Below, piece after piece: positions 32,996 to 44,188 of a stretch of 64,000 nucleotides of DNA. Positions within the stretch are counted from its first letter, which is position 1; each line of letters opens with the position of its first letter. Location of the stretch: contig NC_052132.2 in NCBI RefSeq assembly GCF_016086655.4, forward strand, positions 12,588,805 to 12,652,804, written 5' to 3'. The DNA is from Lepeophtheirus salmonis (Eukaryota > Arthropoda > Copepoda > Siphonostomatoida > Caligidae). A model generated the notes under the pieces. It searched no databases. It was not told the DNA's origin and saw nothing but the letters and a program-made list of their open reading frames with translations. A program made the position numbers and the translations under genes.

Positions 32996-34384
32996 CTATT
33001 AAAAATATTAATGGTCAATTTATTATTATTATTATAAATAATATGAATACATGAAAAAGTGTTAATCAATAAATTCATTTCAAGATGTAACTATTTTTTA
33101 AACAAAAAAGATAAGGATAGTTACAACTTTAATACCCTAATCCTGAAATGCTGCAAGAGGAAGGGGGATTACGCTTAAGCTTACATTTCAAGGAATAATC
33201 CCAAAAGAATTTGTAGCTACTAAAGTGAAAATCAAATTTAAACATTTGAATTATGTTTAATAGCGGCCTCTCCCTCCTGCATTTAGAAATATTCATTAAT
33301 CTATATTAATACGTACAATTTTGTTGGTCTGAGGAGGATTTTTGAGTGTGTGTTTAATCAATTGTGTAATTCCAAGCAATGTGGAGTTCTTCCGCAAAAT
33401 TTAAAACATTCAAACAAAGATTACTTCTAAAAGAAACTGGGATTAAGTGTATATATTTCACAAAAATGAACATAGTGTAGGCCCTTTTAAAACAGAAATT
33501 CAAAATGTAACAGAGAAAGGAAGTCGGTATAGAAAAATTTACTTGTTATAATTCGCTCGAAAAGTAAAAATAAAAAATCCCAAGTTTTTTAATGTTCCGA
33601 GGTTTTGACGAGTTCCATGTAACACTTGGCTTTTTATACGAGTTTTTTGTGTCTTTTTGATTTACTTCATAAAACTAGAGTGTCAATTAACGAGTTTTGC
33701 TCGTTGCACATCACTATTTATTTATTACAATAATAAAGAATCTTTCTTATTACTTATATTTTTAAATAATTGAAACAACCACTTGTTAGAACGAAACAAG
33801 TATAGTTTGTACTTGAATATTGACCAATGTAAAAACACTATTAGCAATTGTAACGGTTAAGCGGTTGATCAAACACATTTAGAAACATTCAGTAATTTCC
33901 CAGATGATTTACATTTACAAAACGTATTGCATCAAATTAACAAATGCTGCACTGACGGGATATGCTTAGAGTACGTTTGTTACTGTTCAGTCTGTATTCA
34001 ATTTGTGTCTTCTCAATTTTGGAGCATATTTTTAAGATAACTTATTTTATTAGAATCATATATAACACTGATAAGTCACAAATTCATATGGTCGTTTCCT
34101 ATATCTTGACGGAAATATATATATATATATATATTTATAATTTAGAAAAATAATACATACTAATCAATAAAAATTAGAATAGGATAATTTGATACCAATA
34201 CCGTTTCCATAAAAAGAATTCGATTTCAATTAATCATTTCATCGCTAATATTGAGACAGAAAAATCAATCCACAATTTAAAAATGTTTAAATTTTTGTCT
34301 ACAATCTTAGACTGCAGTCTGGACCAAAATATGGGTCCATATTGGTCTAAAAAAATAATTTAAACCTAAAATAACCATTGCAAC
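32996..34384. other. AT-rich stretch with (AT)n microsatellite
   Basis: A run of about 16 alternating A/T bases lies near 34117. CGAGTT-rich text occurs at 33600-33720. No gene seen. Confidence 0.4.
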
Positions 34385-34560
34385 ATACAAAGATTGTCTG
34401 AAAAGTTTCTGATCTCAACGTTTTAGCTATTGCTATCAGTCATTTGAACTATTGGATGTGAATGTTTTTGTGAAAATAAAAATGATTATTTCATTTTATT
34501 TTTACAGATAGTCTCTTTTTAACTCTGAAAACTTCTCCCAACATTGGTCTGTAACGCGTC
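34385..34560 (+). mobile_element. Possible mariner terminal fragment
   Basis: TTGTCTGAAAAGTTTCTGATCTCAACG resembles, over its first 20 bases, the end of the mariner MITE at 45406. The rest, including GTGAAAATAAAAATGATTATTT, only loosely follows that element. Probably a one-ended remnant. Confidence 0.35.
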
Positions 34561-35210
34561 CCTTCTGTACTTTTGCTGCCAGTATTCAAATATTTATTTA
34601 TTTATTTGTTTCCATAATAATGAATAAGTGTATGAGTGATATTGAATAACAAAACTTAGTATAAAATTTATTTTTACAAACATTAAAATAATACAAATGT
34701 TTTAAATCAATATATTTAGTTTCAATATTAAGTTTCCACGTTGATTTTTTAAAAGAAATACATATCTTCAAAAGTAAATAATTTTAAAATATTTAACGCG
34801 TGAAAGTACGAAGGTGTATACTAAAAATAGAAGTATATTAATGTGCTGATTTCCTAATGTAATTTAATTAATGGAACACAAACAATGTGTAGTATAATTT
34901 GGAGATTTTTTTTATTTTAGTTAAAATGAAAAGGAAATGAAACAAATTTCAAATTGTATTTAATGATTTAATTTAATGATATTTATATATACGTTCTATA
35001 TCTTGGAATTAACAACCATTCAAAGACTTTAAAAAGAATAAAATAAATTATTTTTATATAAAACTAAGAGGTAATAACGCTGTTGGTATTGTAGACTTAC
35101 TAACAATGTATATATTCTTATTTTAATTATAGGAGCTATAGAGTTATTTTTATTAACACTAATTATTATTTTTTTGATTTAGGTTTGGTTTTTAGTTATA
35201 AATGTAAATA
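34561..35210. other. AT-rich spacer
   Basis: Nothing recognised. Confidence 0.4.
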
Positions 35211-35720
35211 TACCAGGTGTAACCAGAAAAATTGGCTCCTAAAAATAATGTTGCAAAGGATTCCTTGATTTTGTTCTTCAAACTTTCGTTATATTAATTG
35301 AAAAATCGGCCTAGATGGAGATTTTTTTCTTCAACATATTAGTCTGAAGAAGGATACAAAATAATCCACAAATAAATATTTCTCCACAAAGAGACTGTGA
35401 GTCATGTAGGTAAAACTAGAAAGATGTTTTACAATGTCAAAGGGAAATGGAGACCAATGAAGGCATGGATAGACATTATCGATCTTGCAGGAAGCCTAAA
35501 TTGAACCTCAAACGGTATGAACAAGCTATTTATTTGGTTTAAAACTAAATTTCGCTTGAACAGGACTGACTAAAAGAAGATCTTAAAAGAAAAATTACAC
35601 CTATCTTTACGCCAGACTATCCTCCATGGGAACTATGCCTTACAGCAGGATGGTGTCGCAGACAACAACTCAAAAGTTGCCCAGATGTTCTTGGAGGACT
35701 TGCATACCATTTTTACAAAT
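35211..35720 (+). mobile_element. Tc1/mariner-like fragment with second catalytic motif
   Basis: The frame at about 35600-35710 reads LHGNYALQQDGVADNNSKVA then QMFLEDLHTIF, the QQDGAPAHT region of a DDE transposase; the D is kept but the A-H-T is altered to D-N-N. Upstream text is frame-broken. A terminal-repeat-like ACCAGGTGTAACCAGAAAAA sits at about 35214. The fragment stops where an opposite-strand element begins. Confidence 0.55.
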
Positions 35721-35739
35721 ACCTATTTATGAACCCCCT

Positions 35740-36598
35740 CCCCTAACGAACAGATTTTATACCTATAAAGTATTGCAATGCTATGACACCCTACAACTGC
35801 TTCTGGAACCCCTTACACCCATTGGCAACTTAGTTATTTTTCATGATCCTCCACAACTGATTAATGGAGGATTTCCGGGCATCAATATTCGGTAGTTGAC
35901 TTTGTAAGCCTTTTTCTAAATTTGCCACAAAAATGGAGTAATCCAGTAGATGCAGATCCGGGCTCTAAGGGGGCAAAGGTTTATGGATTAAAAGTTCATC
36001 TTGCTATCCATCTACTCTTGTACAATATTAGTAATATGGGCAGGAGCTCAGTCCAGATGAAATACGTTCGTGGCCTTCTTTGAATTGACATCGCTGAAGA
36101 CGGAGTTCTTTTTGACGTTGGGCCCAAAGTGGCCTCTCAATTTTTCTAAGCTACCTTCCTCCAGCCTTTTAAGTGGCGTTTCCAACAGTAGAACGATGCA
36201 TCTTCTCCTTCTTGGCTTACTCTGATATCTTCATCGTTGGATTTACCTTAAAGGCCACTATGATGTCTTCAGGTTTCACTATGATGGGTCTTCCACTCTT
36301 AGGTTTGTCCTTAAGGATGTTCAGTCCGCCAAACGATCAATGACCAGGCAGACTGTGGCCTTGCTGACATTTAAAGCCTTCATGATGTCCGAGGTGGTCA
36401 AGTTGGTGTGTATTAAATTGCCTGTGATGGATATTCTTGCCTCCATCGAAAGATATACAGAATTTTTGTTTACAAAATGTAAAGCAATCAATGGCCTACA
36501 ATCTAATCTATTTAAAATTATAGAAACTTTAAGATTTAAAAGCAACACCTTTTTAAAATTGTATTTTTAGAATGTCTGATTACTTTTTCTATACTCGG
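35740..36598 (-). mobile_element. Tc1/mariner-like family F, nearly end-to-end relic
   Basis: The 5' end at 36570-36598 (CCGAGTATAGAAAAAGTAAT on the minus strand) is flanked by TA. Then come TNLTTSDIMKALNVSKATVC (helix-turn-helix), HLD, stop, APAHITNIVQE (second catalytic motif), SPDLHLLDYSIFVANLEKGL (third catalytic D kept) and IDARKSSINQLW, ending with ANGCKGFQKQL near 35800. The region around the first catalytic D is not recognisable (VFSDVNSKKATNVFHLD suggests a deletion fuses the first and second motifs). Stops and shifts are frequent. Confidence 0.65.
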
Positions 36599-36929
36599 TA
36601 TTTATGAAAAAAGTTATGATTGAAAGTTTTCAGTCTCCAAAAACAGATTTTTGTGACCTTTATAGCCATTGGAAAATAACTATTTTCAATAATTTCTCAA
36701 TTTGCAAAGGGCTTCAGAGTTTTCATTTTTAAAGTTCTGATTGTAAATTTCTAAATTTTCATGGAAAATTATTTTCTTGAGGGATAAAGTAGACTATAAT
36801 CCTTATTTTTCATTTTGAGGAAAAACAAATTGTATAATCAAACCGTCAGAAACACTGTTCTGACATCCAAATCGAATCAAATAAGTTTAAGATCGCAGTC
36901 CTAAATCTAATCAAAAGTTTTTTGCTGAA
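36599..36929. other. AT-rich spacer
   Basis: Nothing recognised. Confidence 0.4.
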
Positions 36930-37085
36930 GATTTGGAGAAAAGTATCTGCCTCCAAAATATTGATGGCTTCAAGGCCACTGTGAATGAGCAATGGGTCAC
37001 TATGCTCAGAGCTTGTAGCAATTATTTATGCAAGTACTTCAAGAAAATATTATGGGAGGCTACCGGTGCATCTATAAGTGGCTAA
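36930..37085 (+). mobile_element. Tc1/mariner-like C-terminal fragment
   Basis: LQNIDGFKATVNEQWVTML followed by RACSNYLCKYFKKILWEATG resembles the last 60 residues of mariner-like transposases (I-D-x-L-K-A-x-V-x-x-x-W-x-x-M). No catalytic motif or terminal repeat is left. Confidence 0.5.
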
Positions 37086-37432
37086 TTTGAACAAATAATA
37101 TTCCTGTTGGTTCTGACTTTTTTCTTAATACTATTATGTATTTTATTACAATAACACATATATGCATATTTTTAAACATTGCTAATCTCAAAATGTCATT
37201 AGATTATTATATATGTTTAATATTAACTTAAACTAATCTCTACCACCATTCATCAAAAAATAAGACAATCGAAAACTAAAACGCGAAGGAAAAAAATAAA
37301 AATAACCTGTAGATCCAGAGAGGATCTCAAGATACTCGTAAACATTATTATTTATTTAGTATTCCAAATCCACCTTCGCTGCTATCTCGTGAAAACACGA
37401 AAAATGTTTTTATACATCTTCTTTGCTACTAG
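37086..37432. other. AT-rich spacer to LTR retrotransposon
   Basis: Nothing recognised. The last four bases, CTAG, are the left target duplication of the next element. Confidence 0.5.
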
Positions 37433-37583
37433 TGTAGCGACCTCTATATATACTCGGTAGCACCCTCTAAACAGAAAAAGAATAATTAGCCGTATTTGTG
37501 TATATATATATGTATATTAAATAAACAGGTTGATAATAAATGACGAAATAATATACTTTCGTATCGGGAATGATATCCCTAAA
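37433..37583 (+). repeat. 5' LTR of Gypsy element
   Basis: This 151-bp segment pairs with 44189-44326. Shared blocks are ACCTCTA-ATATACTCGGTAG, AGAAAAAGAATAATTAG, CGTAT-TGTATATTA, TAAACGGGTT/TAAACAGGTT and TCCCTAAA. The copies differ by several substitutions and short length changes, including an extra (AT)n tract here. CTAG flanks the outer edge on both sides. Confidence 0.85.
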
Positions 37584-37584
37584 T

Positions 37585-37602
37585 TGGTGACCTCGAACCG
37601 TC
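37585..37602 (+). promoter_or_regulatory. Primer-binding site, tRNA-Trp type
   Basis: TGGTGACCTCGAACCG begins two bases after the LTR. It resembles the complement of a tRNA-Trp 3' end, the primer reported for CsRn1-type Gypsy elements. Confidence 0.6.
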
Positions 37603-37649
37603 AAATATCAAGGATGAAAATCAACAACGAGGCAACACATATTGTAAGT

Positions 37650-38220
37650 GCACTGTCCGTTAATCTTCCTATATTTTATACCAAAATACCATTGTTATGG
37701 TTTGCCCAAGCTGAACGCCCATTTGGGGTCAAAGGTATAACCGAATAGGGAACAAAGCATGATTACATCTGCTTGTACAATACAACAGCTTCTCGAGTGG
37801 TACTACAAATAGAAAATCCTCCCAAAGACCCATATTCTACCATTAAAGGTCGTTTTCTGAACATATATAAACCTTCAGACAGCGAGAAGTTTGAGATTTT
37901 TCTGAATATTGGGAAATTGGAGGAGCATGCACTTTTGGCATTATTAGACGAAATGATTAGTCTCCTGCTTTCATCTTTAAAGCACTGCCGTTTCCAATCT
38001 GACTCCAACTGGAACAAGCTAATTTCACAGATCCATATAAAGTAGGAAATGCCTCTGATCGTTTGTCTGCACAGTGGAACATACATCAACCGACGTCTTC
38101 CTACACTGTGAGTTCTATAAGAAAGACCGACAAAGCCGTTTGCTATTATCATCAACGAACTAGAACTAGCGCTAGCGTATCTTTGTTCATGGAAACTCCC
38201 AAGAAAGCCAAAAATAGCGG
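37650..38220 (+). pseudogene. Gypsy gag relic
   Basis: Frame segments read IFYTKIPLLWFAQAERPFG, YNTTASRVVLQIENPPKDPY, STIKGRFLNIYKPSDSEKFE and ALLALLDEMISLLLS, the conserved capsid-like region of CsRn1-type Gag (W-F-x-x-x-E, then L-D-x-Y-x-x-S-x-S-E). A following segment, DKAVCYYHQRTRTSA, keeps a C-x2-H that fits the unusual CHCC nucleic-acid-binding motif of this clade, with the later cysteines lost. A stop at 37747 and a frameshift near 38040 break it. Confidence 0.7.
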
Positions 38221-38224
38221 GAAT

Positions 38225-38345
38225 TAGATTTGAAGGATTTACTCCCCTCGTTTACTTACGATTTACGATAAAAGTTATGGGAAAAACTTCCTAGTCAATA
38301 CAGGAGCAGAAATCAGTGTGATTCCTACTAATACGTCAATTGATA
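38225..38345 (+). pseudogene. Gypsy protease relic, catalytic D replaced
   Basis: LTIYDKSYGKNFLVNTGAEI followed by SVIP aligns with the aspartic protease motif D-T-G-A-x-x-S-V-I-P. The active-site aspartate codon at 38297-38299 is AAT (N), so the enzyme could not work. A stop precedes the next domain. Confidence 0.7.
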
Positions 38346-38689
38346 AAAAAACTATCATTCTTTCTAAAACCCGTTAATGGTTCATCCATAACACCGTACT
38401 AACGTGTTCATCTAATACTTTACATAAACGACCGTGTTTTTCCTTGGAAACTTATCAAAACAAAAGTATCTCGTTGGAGCAATTTTTTTCATGGTTTTGA
38501 CCTCTTTCCCCGACCTGTTCTGTCGTACACTTGTTGATGCTTCTGATTTTATATCACTTCCTTGTAAAATATCGAATATATTAGATTCCACTCATCTCGG
38601 ATCGATATCTATTGCTTCCGATAATTACGGCAAACTTTTATTACAATATATAGTTATTATTAAACTGGTGTTTTCAACAAAGAGGCAAA

Positions 38690-39560
38690 CAATACCGTGG
38701 TTGACCATTGAGACAACTGTACCACCTCTTTACGCTAAGGCTCGCCGGCTTTCCCCAGAAAAACTTTAAATGCAAAGGAAAAATTTATTAAAATGGAAAA
38801 ACTAGGTGTCATTCGATTTTCCAATAGTACTTGGGTATCCCCATTATACATGGTCCCAAAACTAATGGCAAGAGGATACCCTGTGGCGATTTTCGACGAT
38901 TCAATAACGTCACATTTCCAGATCAATATCTTCTTCCGAGCATACAAGATTTTAACACACACTAAACGAGCTGTTCAATATTTTCTAAAGTAGATCTAAT
39001 CAAAGTTGACCATCAAATTCCAGTAAACCCTTGTAAAGCAGCCATCGTTACCCCTTTTGGACTTTTAGAATTCTTAAGAATGCCTATAGGTCTAAAAAAA
39101 ATTTCACTTGTGTTCTAAAGACACATTGGTCTTGTTGTATACGGGGTAGATTTCGCCTTTGTCTATCTAGACGACATATTAATGGCAAGTTCGTCTAAGG
39201 AGCAACATCAAAAACATTTGACAACACTTTTGAAAGACTACATAGCCACGAATGGGCCATTAATCTTGCAAAATGTAAATTTGGTGCAACAAATATAGAC
39301 TTTTTCGGTCAATTTGTAAAGTCATCAGGGATCAGACCTCTCACCGACAAGGTCAAAACAATTCAATCTCATCCATTCCCATCTAGTCTCGCTAAAGTCT
39401 AAGAATTCATAGGTTCTTAACATTTTATCATCGATTTGTTCCTGGTATGACTAAACTTCTACGACCTTTCTTTCAACTTCTAAAAGGAGCTCCTCGGACC
39501 ATAGCTTCTCTCATCAAGTACAGGATTCTTTACTCCTTCTGCTTTGCTGTATACCTTCTT
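38690..39560 (+). pseudogene. Gypsy reverse transcriptase relic
   Basis: Segments in all three frames follow the family order: ARRLSPEKL, LGVIRFSNSTWVSPLYMVPK, DLIKVDHQIPVN, AAIVTPFGLLEFLRMPIGLK, and VDFAFVYLDDILMASSSKEQ. The Y-L-D-D active site (DD at 39170-39175) is intact. The thumb and connection follow (YRLFRSICKVIRDQTS in one frame; LTFYHRFVPGMTKLLRPFFQ in another). Similarity ends at about 39560 where the non-LTR insertion begins. RNase H is not detectable on either side. Confidence 0.8.
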
Positions 39561-39782
39561 CTAACCTAACTCGTTGATTAATTCATTTTTATACATTGAT
39601 TCACCTCCAATGGAAAACCAAGATCTGTCAAAAATAAAAACTCTTCCTTATATTCACCGAGCGTGCAATCTTCAAATCTCACTTGCACCCAACTCTAAGA
39701 ACTGTCAAAAATATTACTTCTACTTCTTTATTCTTTTTAATATCTATCGCTTATACTTATATAAAATCATCTTCTTATCATC

Positions 39783-39935
39783 ATGGTGAATGGCAACAAA
39801 AAAAGAAACAGGGAGACCTCTGATTCTCTTCAGTCTATTGATACTATTGATGACGTAATGGAAAAATTAACATCTATCGACAAGAAGTTTGAATCTCTCA
39901 ATAACAAATTAGAAATATGTAGTGGGGTTTGTTGA
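39783..39935 (+). pseudogene. Non-LTR ORF1 remnant
   Basis: A 50-codon frame starts MVNGNKKRNRETSDSLQSID and continues MEKLTSIDKKFESLNNKLE, a charged, heptad-like helix as in ORF1 coiled coils. It ends at a TGA, after which related helical text appears in other frames (KKIENVI, ECMPYKMPKR). The zinc-knuckle part expected in many ORF1 proteins is not visible. Confidence 0.5.
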
Positions 39936-40119
39936 TGACCTGAACAAAAACTTATTTTAAGCAAAAAAATAGAAAATGTGATTGTGAAAATGTGAATGCA
40001 TGCCTTACAAAATGCCAAAGAGACGTCAACTAGAAGGTCTATGAAGATTTTAAAGAAAATAACGCGGCAAACCCAGACCTCTTTCAGCTTGTAAGGAGGT
40101 CTGGGCAGCTAAGAATCAT

Positions 40120-40760
40120 AAAAAGGAAAAACTAAAGATATTTTACATAAACATCAGGAGCTTATTCTACAAAATCCATACACTTCAAATGATTATTGAC
40201 GGTCACCAGCTTTCATTGATCTGTATCACCGAAACTTGGCCAAATGATCATATAAACTCCAAAATCATTCTAAACAATTTTTTTCTAATTTCTCGAGCGG
40301 ATTGCAACTCAGGGACCAAATCCAGAGGGGATAGGGTCGGTATCTACTCCCGTAATGATACAAGAGCTTTTAATCTCCAGAAACACGCTGGTGAATACTG
40401 TTGAAATGCATGTTTGTATACAGATCCCCCGAGTCTAATAACAAAACTGTCCTTGCACTCTCTTCTTTAATAAAATAAATTAATAACTCAACCATAATGT
40501 GCAGGACTTCAATATTTCTACAGTTGACCGGCCAAAACTCTGGCACCTTATTCCAACTAAGCCAATCTACTTATATAGGCTTTCCTTGACTCCTTTCTCC
40601 CCCAATACATCACTGAATCTACACATATCAAAGGAAACACATTAGATCATGTCCTCTGTAATTCATAATGTAATATTAAGACCGATGTCATGAAGAAGGT
40701 GTCCCTCTCAGATCACTATCTCATTATTATTGATGCTGATTACATCATAAGGTTGAAAAA
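40120..40760 (+). pseudogene. Non-LTR APE-type endonuclease relic
   Basis: The domain reads LKIFYINIRSLFYKIHTLQM, LSLICITETWPND (catalytic E kept), SRGDRVGIYSRND, then in shifted frames RLYTDPPS-like text, STHIKGNTLDHVLCNS and KKVSLSDHYLI, where S-D-H is the C-terminal catalytic motif. The central G-D-F-N motif is reduced to CAGLQYF/CRTSIF text. The enzyme normally nicks the target DNA to prime reverse transcription. Several stops and shifts. Confidence 0.75.
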
Positions 40761-41129
40761 ACCCCTCACGAGTCACTAACCTACACTCTAGATTTTAAAA
40801 ACGCCAATCACATACCAATCCCAACAAGTTTAATATCCATTAACAGGGGTTAACTCTTCTCCGCCCCCAATATCTCCACGAACATGGTACCAGGTTTCGA
40901 TGATATGTGGTCGATGTTTCGTGATATATTTAACTCCCTTATTGATAAGTACGTTCCCAACAAAAAATCTCATAATAATAAGGGATCTGTATGAAACTTC
41001 TGGTGTCTTCGAGTAGACGTAAATTTGAAGATAAATTGTTAGCTAGCATTGATAAAAATAACATCAAGCCCATTTTCTCTTATATGAAACACAAATAGGG
41101 ACCGTTCAATAAGGCTTTTAACGAATTTG

Positions 41130-42781
41130 AATTGGGTAACGGTACTCGAATGACCGAGGACCATAGCATTGCAAATCTTTTTAACGACTTCTTTCAATCA
41201 ATTTACTCAACAGATTCTGAGACTTCCTACATTGATCAACCACTCCCAGATAACCGTTATCGCCTATCCAAGATTTTCTTTGCAGAATCAGTTGTCCTAA
41301 AAGCCATTTCCTCCATCAATGGTTATTTCTCGGCTGGTTCTGATAGTATTTGTGCTTTCTTCTTGAAGAAGCTTAGGAATGTTATATACTTCCCTCTTAC
41401 AATGATATTCAACAAGTCGATGCAGGTGGTAGTGGTGCCATTTGAGTGGAAATGCACCAATATTATCCCAATACACAAAAAGGAACCCATAAGGATGTTT
41501 GTAATTACCGACCTATTTCCATCACAAGCCAGATCTCTTGACTAATGGAGAAGCTAATCAATTCGGAATGGAGAAATTTTTTTGACAAACACAATTTGAT
41601 ATCTCCCAGACAACATGGACTCCGAAGTGGAAGGTCTTGTGTTACAAACCTCTTATCATTCTGTGGTGATGTTGCTCGAAAGTACGGACTCCTCACTGGA
41701 TATATATGTTTTATGCTTTGATTTCAGCAATGCGTTCGACAAGGTGCTACATGGTGGGCTCGAACACAAACTATATTGCATTACAATTGGGGGTGAACCA
41801 TTGCAGTGGATTTTATCTTGGCTCAGAAATCGAGAACAGCGAATTCTGATAAACGGCATTGGATCAGCTTCAATAGGTGTCCCATCTTCTTCACCTCAGG
41901 CTAGTGTCCTTGGACCTACCCCCTTTTCTGTCTATATTAATGATCTGTTTCATAACCTCAGATACAAAATATATATGTATGCTGTCGACACAAAGCTTGT
42001 TTTCCACTCAGAAGAGGAGGCCAAACATGAACTCACATAATTTTTGAAGTGGAGCGACCGATGGAGAGTTCCTAGTAATCTTGAGAAAAGCGCATTTATC
42101 ACTTTTCGGGGCGGTGCTATTGATCTTGGAGAGATGAAGAATGTGAGTGTCGTTAAAGATCTTGGAGTGCTTACATCTTCTAATATGAAATTCAGCACTC
42201 ACATTTACAATATCGTTAGAAAAGCAAACAGAGCGCTGGGGTTTATTAAAAGGAGCTTTAAAACCAGAAATATGAAGCTGATGAAAAAGCTTTAGTAAAT
42301 ATATGTTATGCCCATTTTAAACTACGCTTCTCAATTGTGGAATCGAGTGTATAGAAAGGAAATTGGAGCTCTTGAAAATGTACAAAAACGCTTCATTAAG
42401 ATGGTGTGCGCCGATATAGCCTATGAGGTTGGCTTACATCTATTCGGACTATTGTCGCTTGAAAAGAGGAGGAAACTTCAGGATGTGGTTATGATGTTTA
42501 AAGCTATTAATGGACTGACTCATTGTAATATCAGGCCCAAAGTATATATTAAGATGTACAACACTAGGTTGTCCTCCGATTTTTACCTAGTTCAGCCATC
42601 GGTAAATACTAATTTCCTCCAACATAGCTTTTTTAAACGAGCTATACGGATATGGAACAGCCTTCCCGAAGAACGTCTTCACATTGCGGGTTTAAAAATA
42701 ATCCACATCTACTTTAATTCCACAACACATTATATCATTTCATTAGATTTTATCATATTGTTTTATTATACTTTATCATAA
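41130..42781 (+). pseudogene. Non-LTR reverse transcriptase relic, active site altered
   Basis: Most of the domain stays in one frame. It contains NLFNDFFQSIYS, WKCTNIIPIHKK, then in a shifted frame (41515-41705) LMEKLINSEWRNFFDKHNLI and PRQHGLRSGRSCVTNLLSF, and back in the first frame CFDFSNAFDKV, PQASVLGPTPFSVYINDLFH and KIYMYAVDTKLVFHS. The Y-A-D-D active site reads Y-A-V-D (V at 41984-41986). The C-terminal part has MPILNYASQLWNRVYRKEIG, FIKMVCAD and EKRRKLQDVVMMFKAINGL, typical of CR1/Jockey elements. In-frame stops occur at 42038 and 42293-42298. The last open piece, 157 codons, is the longest in the window. Confidence 0.85.
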
Positions 42782-42803
42782 TGTTTTATTATATTTTATC
42801 ATC
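42750..42803 (+). repeat. 23-bp tandem tail of the non-LTR element
   Basis: TTATCATATTGTTTTATTAT(ACT) is followed by TTATCATAATGTTTTATTAT(ATT) and a third partial unit. It marks the 3' end of the insertion. Confidence 0.65.
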
Positions 42804-42869
42804 GTCGACGATATTGGGCTTTTTTTCTAGCCACTAGTCGAAACCAACCAAAAAAGAAATACCTTCAAT

Positions 42870-43950
42870 TGTTTTTCAGTCTTGGAATATTGCACAATCC
42901 GAAGACCAAAATGAAATGTTCTCCTAATGCACAACTAAATCCAAACTAAAATTATCTAAGATAAATTTTGGTTCTTCAGACAAACCGATAATGCTTTTAT
43001 CTGATATGTCAGGCTCCACTCCGCGCCCAGTGGTTCCTCAATCTTTGAAACGACCAATATTTGATATTATTCACTTGTTATCACATCCATCAGCACGCTC
43101 TTCAATTAAACTTATAGCTTAAACCTATGTTTTGAATGGTATGAATAAGGAAATGAAACTTTGGGATCGACAATGTATTATATGTCAAAAGTCGACGAAC
43201 ATAGTAGATCAACATCAATCCAGATTACATTGCCAACTTCACGTTTCTCTCATATTCATGTCAATGTAGTGGGTCCACTTCCCACCTATCACGAATTCCT
43301 ACATCTTTTTATAATAATAATAGATAGTTTTTCTTGTTGGCCAGAAGCCATTTCTATCTCTGACACAGACGCGACTAAATATGCACAAATATTGTCCTTA
43401 CACTGGATATCCCAATTTGGCGTTCCAGGAGAAATAACGTCAAACATAAGCCCACAGTTCACTTCTCAACTCTAGCAATAAATATATCTCTCCATAGTCT
43501 ATAAAATATCCTACACCACGTCATATCATCTAAAGTCTAACAGATTAGTCGCACATTTTCATTGACAACTCAAATCTTCCTTAAAAACACGCCTCACTTC
43601 ATCACAATGGGTAAACCAACTTCCCTGGGCATTTCTAGGTATCCGTATATATACCTCTAAAGAGGATCTTGCTTCTTCTTCGGTTAAAATGCTTAACGGT
43701 AAACTCCTTTCTGTTCTTGGTACAATGATACATCCTTTGTTGTCTTCTCCAGAACAAATTTTAGCCGATCTACATACTCATGTCTCTACGTTACGTCCTC
43801 ACTCCACTGTCCATCATTCAACACGTCAAAAAGATTACGTACCATTAAGGCTTTGGACCTTACAATTCATTTTTGTTTGTCGTGGTCCTGCTCTTAAAAG
43901 TCTACAGTCTCCTTATGAGGGACTTTTTCGAGTAATACAAATGTAAGACA
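42870..43950 (+). pseudogene. Gypsy integrase relic, all three catalytic residues lost
   Basis: The N-terminal part keeps LSDMSGSTPRPVVPQSLKRP, IHLLSHPSARSSIKL and C-x2-C (RQCIICQKS). The catalytic core reads FSHIHVNVVGPLPTYHEFLH, IIDSFSCWPEAISISDTDA and HWISQFGVPGEITSNISPQF then TSQL. Family knowledge puts D at both N positions (43263-43265, 43443-43445) and E where NRLVAHFH has A (43551-43553). The C-terminal part (SSVKMLNGKLLSVLG; VCRGPALKSLQSPYEGLFRV; QQIPIDQLKPGIVPDNTML) resembles the usual extension before the 3' LTR. Confidence 0.8.
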
Positions 43951-44171
43951 AAAATTTTGATATTCAACGGGTCTCCCGAGTACAACAGATCCCCATCGAC
44001 CAATTAAAGCCTGGAATAGTTCCAGATAACACTATGCTATCTCTTCCTCCTCCACGAGGAAGATCCAAGAAACCAAGAAACCTTGAATCTTAATGTCTAC
44101 CACGAAGTTGCCTCGACGTGTATTTTTATCCTTATTACTAGTTTTTTCTGTGTAAAATAATAATAATTCTT

Positions 44172-44184
44172 TATCTAGGGGGAA
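44172..44184 (+). promoter_or_regulatory. Polypurine tract
   Basis: AGGGGGAA lies just upstream of the 3' LTR, in the position of the plus-strand primer. Confidence 0.5.
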
Positions 44185-44188
44185 CGTA

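Larger units (their letters stand above)
39560..42803 (+). mobile_element. CR1/Jockey-type non-LTR retrotransposon nested in the Gypsy element
   Basis: About 3.2 kb with leader, short ORF1 remnant, APE endonuclease, reverse transcriptase and an AT-rich tandem tail, all on the same strand as the host element. Gypsy coding is present on both sides (reverse transcriptase to the left, integrase to the right), which shows the nesting. The 3' tail consists of two full and one partial 23-bp units (42750-42802), in line with simple-repeat tails of this group. Exact left boundary and target duplication are uncertain. Stops, paired frameshifts and an altered active site show that it is dead, so it has also had time to decay since insertion. 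Confidence 0.8.

Noticed and set aside
35626..35895. An 89-codon plus-strand protein
   Set aside because: Its second half overlaps the antisense of the family F C-terminus and the first half is an out-of-frame reading of a QQDG motif.
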